Below, in pieces: positions 62,173 to 64,000 of a stretch of 64,000 bases of DNA. The DNA lies in assembly GCF_019737615.1 (NCBI RefSeq), contig NZ_JAHKKS010000005.1, forward strand, positions 124,001-188,000, given 5' to 3'. Numbering within the stretch: the stretch's first letter is position 1; the number at the start of each line of letters is the position of its first letter. The notes below the pieces were generated by a model. The model was not told the DNA's origin, ran no database searches, and saw only the letters and a program-made list of their open reading frames with translations. The position numbers and the translations under genes are program-made. The DNA comes from Sphingobium xanthum (GTDB lineage: Bacteria; Pseudomonadota; Alphaproteobacteria; Sphingomonadales; Sphingomonadaceae).

Positions 62173-64000
62173 ATGTCCTATTTTGAAGAGCTCGGCCTTG
62201 CTGAGCCCATCCTCCGCGCGCTTGGCGCGAAGGGCTATGCAGACCCGACGCCGATCCAGCAGCAGGCCATTCCCGCGCTCCTCGAGGGTCGCGACCTGCT
62301 CGGCATCGCGCAGACCGGCACCGGCAAGACCGCCGCTTTCTCCCTCCCCTCGCTGCATCGCCTCGCGGCCAATCCGCAGCCCCGCAAGCCGGCCTCGTGC
62401 CGCATGCTGGTGCTTTCGCCCACGCGCGAGCTTGCGGCGCAGATCGCTGAGAACATGCGCGGCTATGCCAAGTATCTGAGCCTGAACGTGCAGGTCGTGT
62501 TCGGCGGCGTGCCCGTCGGCAAGCAGGCGCGCGCGCTTGTGCCCGGCACAGACATTCTCGTCGCAACGCCCGGCCGCCTGCTCGATCTCATCGACCAGCG
62601 CGCGCTGACCCTGCGCAATGTCGAGATCTTCGTGCTCGACGAAGCTGACCAGATGATGGACCTCGGCTTCATCAAGCCGCTGACCCAGATCGCCAAGATG
62701 TTGCCGGCCGAGCGCCAGAGCCTGTTCTTCTCCGCGACCATGCCGCAGGCGATCGCCGAGCTGGGCAAGCGCTTCATCAACGATCCGGTCAAGGTATCGG
62801 TCGCTCCGCAATCGACCACCGCCGAGCGCGTCGAGCAATATGCGACCTTCGTCAACCAGGCCGAGAAGCAGGCACTGCTGACCCTGCGCCTGCGCGAGAC
62901 CATCGCGTCGGGCGAGCTCGACCGGGCGCTGATCTTCACGCGCACCAAGCATGGCGCGGATCGCGTCGCACGGCATCTGGCCGCCGCGCAGATCAGCGCC
63001 GCCGCCATTCACGGCAACAAGAGCCAGGGCCAGCGCACGGCGGCCCTACAGGGTTTCCGCAACGGAAGCGTGCGGGTGCTGGTGGCGACCGACATCGCCG
63101 CGCGCGGCATCGACGTGACGGGCGTGTCGCACGTCTTCAACTTCGAGCTGCCCAACGTGCCGGAGCAATATGTCCACCGCATCGGCCGCACCGCCCGTGC
63201 GGGCGCGGACGGCATCGCGATGAGCTTCGTGGCGCCGGACGAGAAGCCCTATCTGCGTGACATCGAGAAGCTGACGCGCGTGAAGCTGGAGGAGATGCCG
63301 CTGCCCGCCGACTTCGTCGTCGAGGCGCGCCGGCTGCCGCTGCCGTCCAAGAAGGCCGTGGAAGACGCCGTGCAGGATGCCGGCGCAGGCCGTGGTCGTC
63401 CGGCGCGCGGTGAAGGCCGTGGCGAGGGTCGTGGCCGTGGCGCAGGCCAGGGTCGCGGCGGTCGTCCGGTCCGTGCCGGTGGGCGCGGCGATCAGGGCGG
63501 CGAGCGCCGCGAAGGTCGCGCTGCTGGCTATGACCGTAGCGGTGAACGCCAGGGCGGCGAGTATCGCGGTGGTGAGCGTCGCCCGCAGGTCGCGCAGGGG
63601 CGCGGCCGTGACGAGGCACCGCGCAATGCCGAGCAGCGCCCCGGCGAGATCCGCATCGAGAGCCGCGCGCCGGCCTGGACCAACCGTCCGCAGGAAGGCC
63701 GCCACGCGCAGGGTCGCGACGATCGCCCCGCACGTCATGCCGATGGCGAGCGCCGTCCGCAGGGAGAGCGCGGCGGCCATCATGGCGGCCAGCGCAATGC
63801 CGGCGGCCGCTATGGCGAATCCCGCAACGGCGATGGCCGTCATCAGGGTCAAGGCCGTCCCGGCTTCGATCCGCTGAAGGTCTATGGCGACAAGGCACCG
63901 GCGCGCGATGGCGAGCCGCTGCCCAAGCGCATGCGCGAAGGTGTGACCGAGCAGCGCCCGCAGCGCGCCGAGGGCGAACGTGGTCCGCGTCAGGATCGTG
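62173..64000 (+). CDS. DEAD-box ATP-dependent RNA helicase, RhlE-like, with long RG-rich tail (cut by window edge)
   Basis: At least 609 codons, open at the right edge. Q motif GYADPTPIQQQAIP, Walker A AQTGTGKT (46-53), DEAD (156-159), SAT (187-189), TRTKHG, and motif VI HRIGRTARAG (335-344) are all intact, so it is an active RNA-unwinding enzyme of the RhlE group used in ribosome assembly, RNA turnover and cold growth. From about residue 395 on it has at least 200 residues of Arg/Gly/Gln/Glu-rich low-complexity tail (GRGEGRGRGAGQGRGGRP, GERRPQGERGGHHGGQRNAGG). Such RGG-type tails bind RNA and can drive condensates. Long antisense open frames across the tail are GC artefacts. Confidence 0.95.
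   Translation, partial: MSYFEELGLAEPILRALGAKGYADPTPIQQQAIPALLEGRDLLGIAQTGTGKTAAFSLPSLHRLAANPQPRKPASCRMLVLSPTRELAAQIAENMRGYAKYLSLNVQVVFGGVPVGKQARALVPGTDILVATPGRLLDLIDQRALTLRNVEIFVLDEADQMMDLGFIKPLTQIAKMLPAERQSLFFSATMPQAIAELGKRFINDPVKVSVAPQSTTAERVEQYATFVNQAEKQALLTLRLRETIASGELDRALIFTRTKHGADRVARHLAAAQISAAAIHGNKSQGQRTAALQGFRNGSVRVLVATDIAARGIDVTGVSHVFNFELPNVPEQYVHRIGRTARAGADGIAMSFVAPDEKPYLRDIEKLTRVKLEEMPLPADFVVEARRLPLPSKKAVEDAVQDAGAGRGRPARGEGRGEGRGRGAGQGRGGRPVRAGGRGDQGGERREGRAAGYDRSGERQGGEYRGGERRPQVAQGRGRDEAPRNAEQRPGEIRIESRAPAWTNRPQEGRHAQGRDDRPARHADGERRPQGERGGHHGGQRNAGGRYGESRNGDGRHQGQGRPGFDPLKVYGDKAPARDGEPLPKRMREGVTEQRPQRAEGERGPRQDR

Noticed and set aside
63046..63852. A 268-codon antisense frame in the helicase tail that reads like a hydrophobic membrane protein.
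   Set aside because: It is the complement of Arg/Gly codons (Ala, Pro, Thr, Ser) and has no start signal; the sense frame is continuous with the helicase core.
63400..63860. Short tandem-like repeats in the helicase tail that could be taken for a CRISPR or minisatellite.
   Set aside because: They are imperfect RGG-type codon repeats in frame with the gene, with no regular spacers.

Overview
The window reads as chromosomal DNA of a GC-rich alphaproteobacterium, most likely a member of the Sphingomonadaceae. The evidence is gene order (argS, a SPOR-domain gene, nagZ, scpA in one run; ispH-thrB-rnhA; purE-purK-folA), three large TonB-dependent receptors in 64 kb, Rieske and quinohemoprotein oxidoreductases, and short intergenic palindromes of the kind common in sphingomonads. 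I see no insertion sequence with a transposase, prophage, CRISPR array, tRNA or rRNA.

Layout. 1-9.5 kb: cell-envelope and housekeeping genes (scpA, nagZ, SPOR, argS on minus; ispH, thrB, rnhA on plus), then an hsp20 gene with a very convincing ROSE-type RNA thermometer and two small genes facing it. 9.5-15.7 kb: an M3 peptidase, a LuxR-type regulator and the ahpC-ahpF peroxidase pair. 16-25 kb: a TonB receptor coupled to a secreted nucleotide pyrophosphatase-type phosphodiesterase, then a lipidated quinohemoprotein alcohol dehydrogenase and a 1048-residue TonB receptor. 26-36 kb: acyl-CoA dehydrogenase, dicarboxylate and aromatic-acid transporters, a Zur/Fur regulator, dxs and small genes. 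35-44 kb: two biosynthetic runs on minus, ileS-lspA-DUF3035 and purE-purK-folA-dipeptidase-ribF, separated by a repeat, a small lipoprotein gene and an acetyltransferase gene. 44-50 kb: a small diguanylate cyclase, gpmA, a dienelactone hydrolase, a cytosolic-carboxypeptidase-like M14 enzyme and rpmJ. 49.5-57 kb: accessory catabolism (cupin dioxygenase, TonB receptor, orphan ComB homologue, TetR-controlled Rieske oxygenase with an overlapping unknown gene, VOC protein). 57-64 kb: pyk, DUF1244, a hemerythrin-like protein, asd, a lipoprotein and a DEAD-box RNA helicase that runs off the right end.

The most interesting regulatory region is upstream of asd. It holds a 26-codon open frame with its own Shine-Dalgarno, whose first 14 residues are mostly Met, Ile, Lys and Thr, the end products of the pathway that Asd feeds. 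Directly behind it lie segments that can fold in mutually exclusive ways, as in a classical attenuator. Second is the hsp20 thermometer. Third is a 143-147 bp element with perfect 22-bp inverted ends and possible TA target duplication behind the DUF1244 gene. At least five other intergenic inverted-repeat elements sit between genes and probably act as terminators or RNA-processing sites.

All gene functions are inferred from reading translated sequence and recognising motifs; no database search was run.
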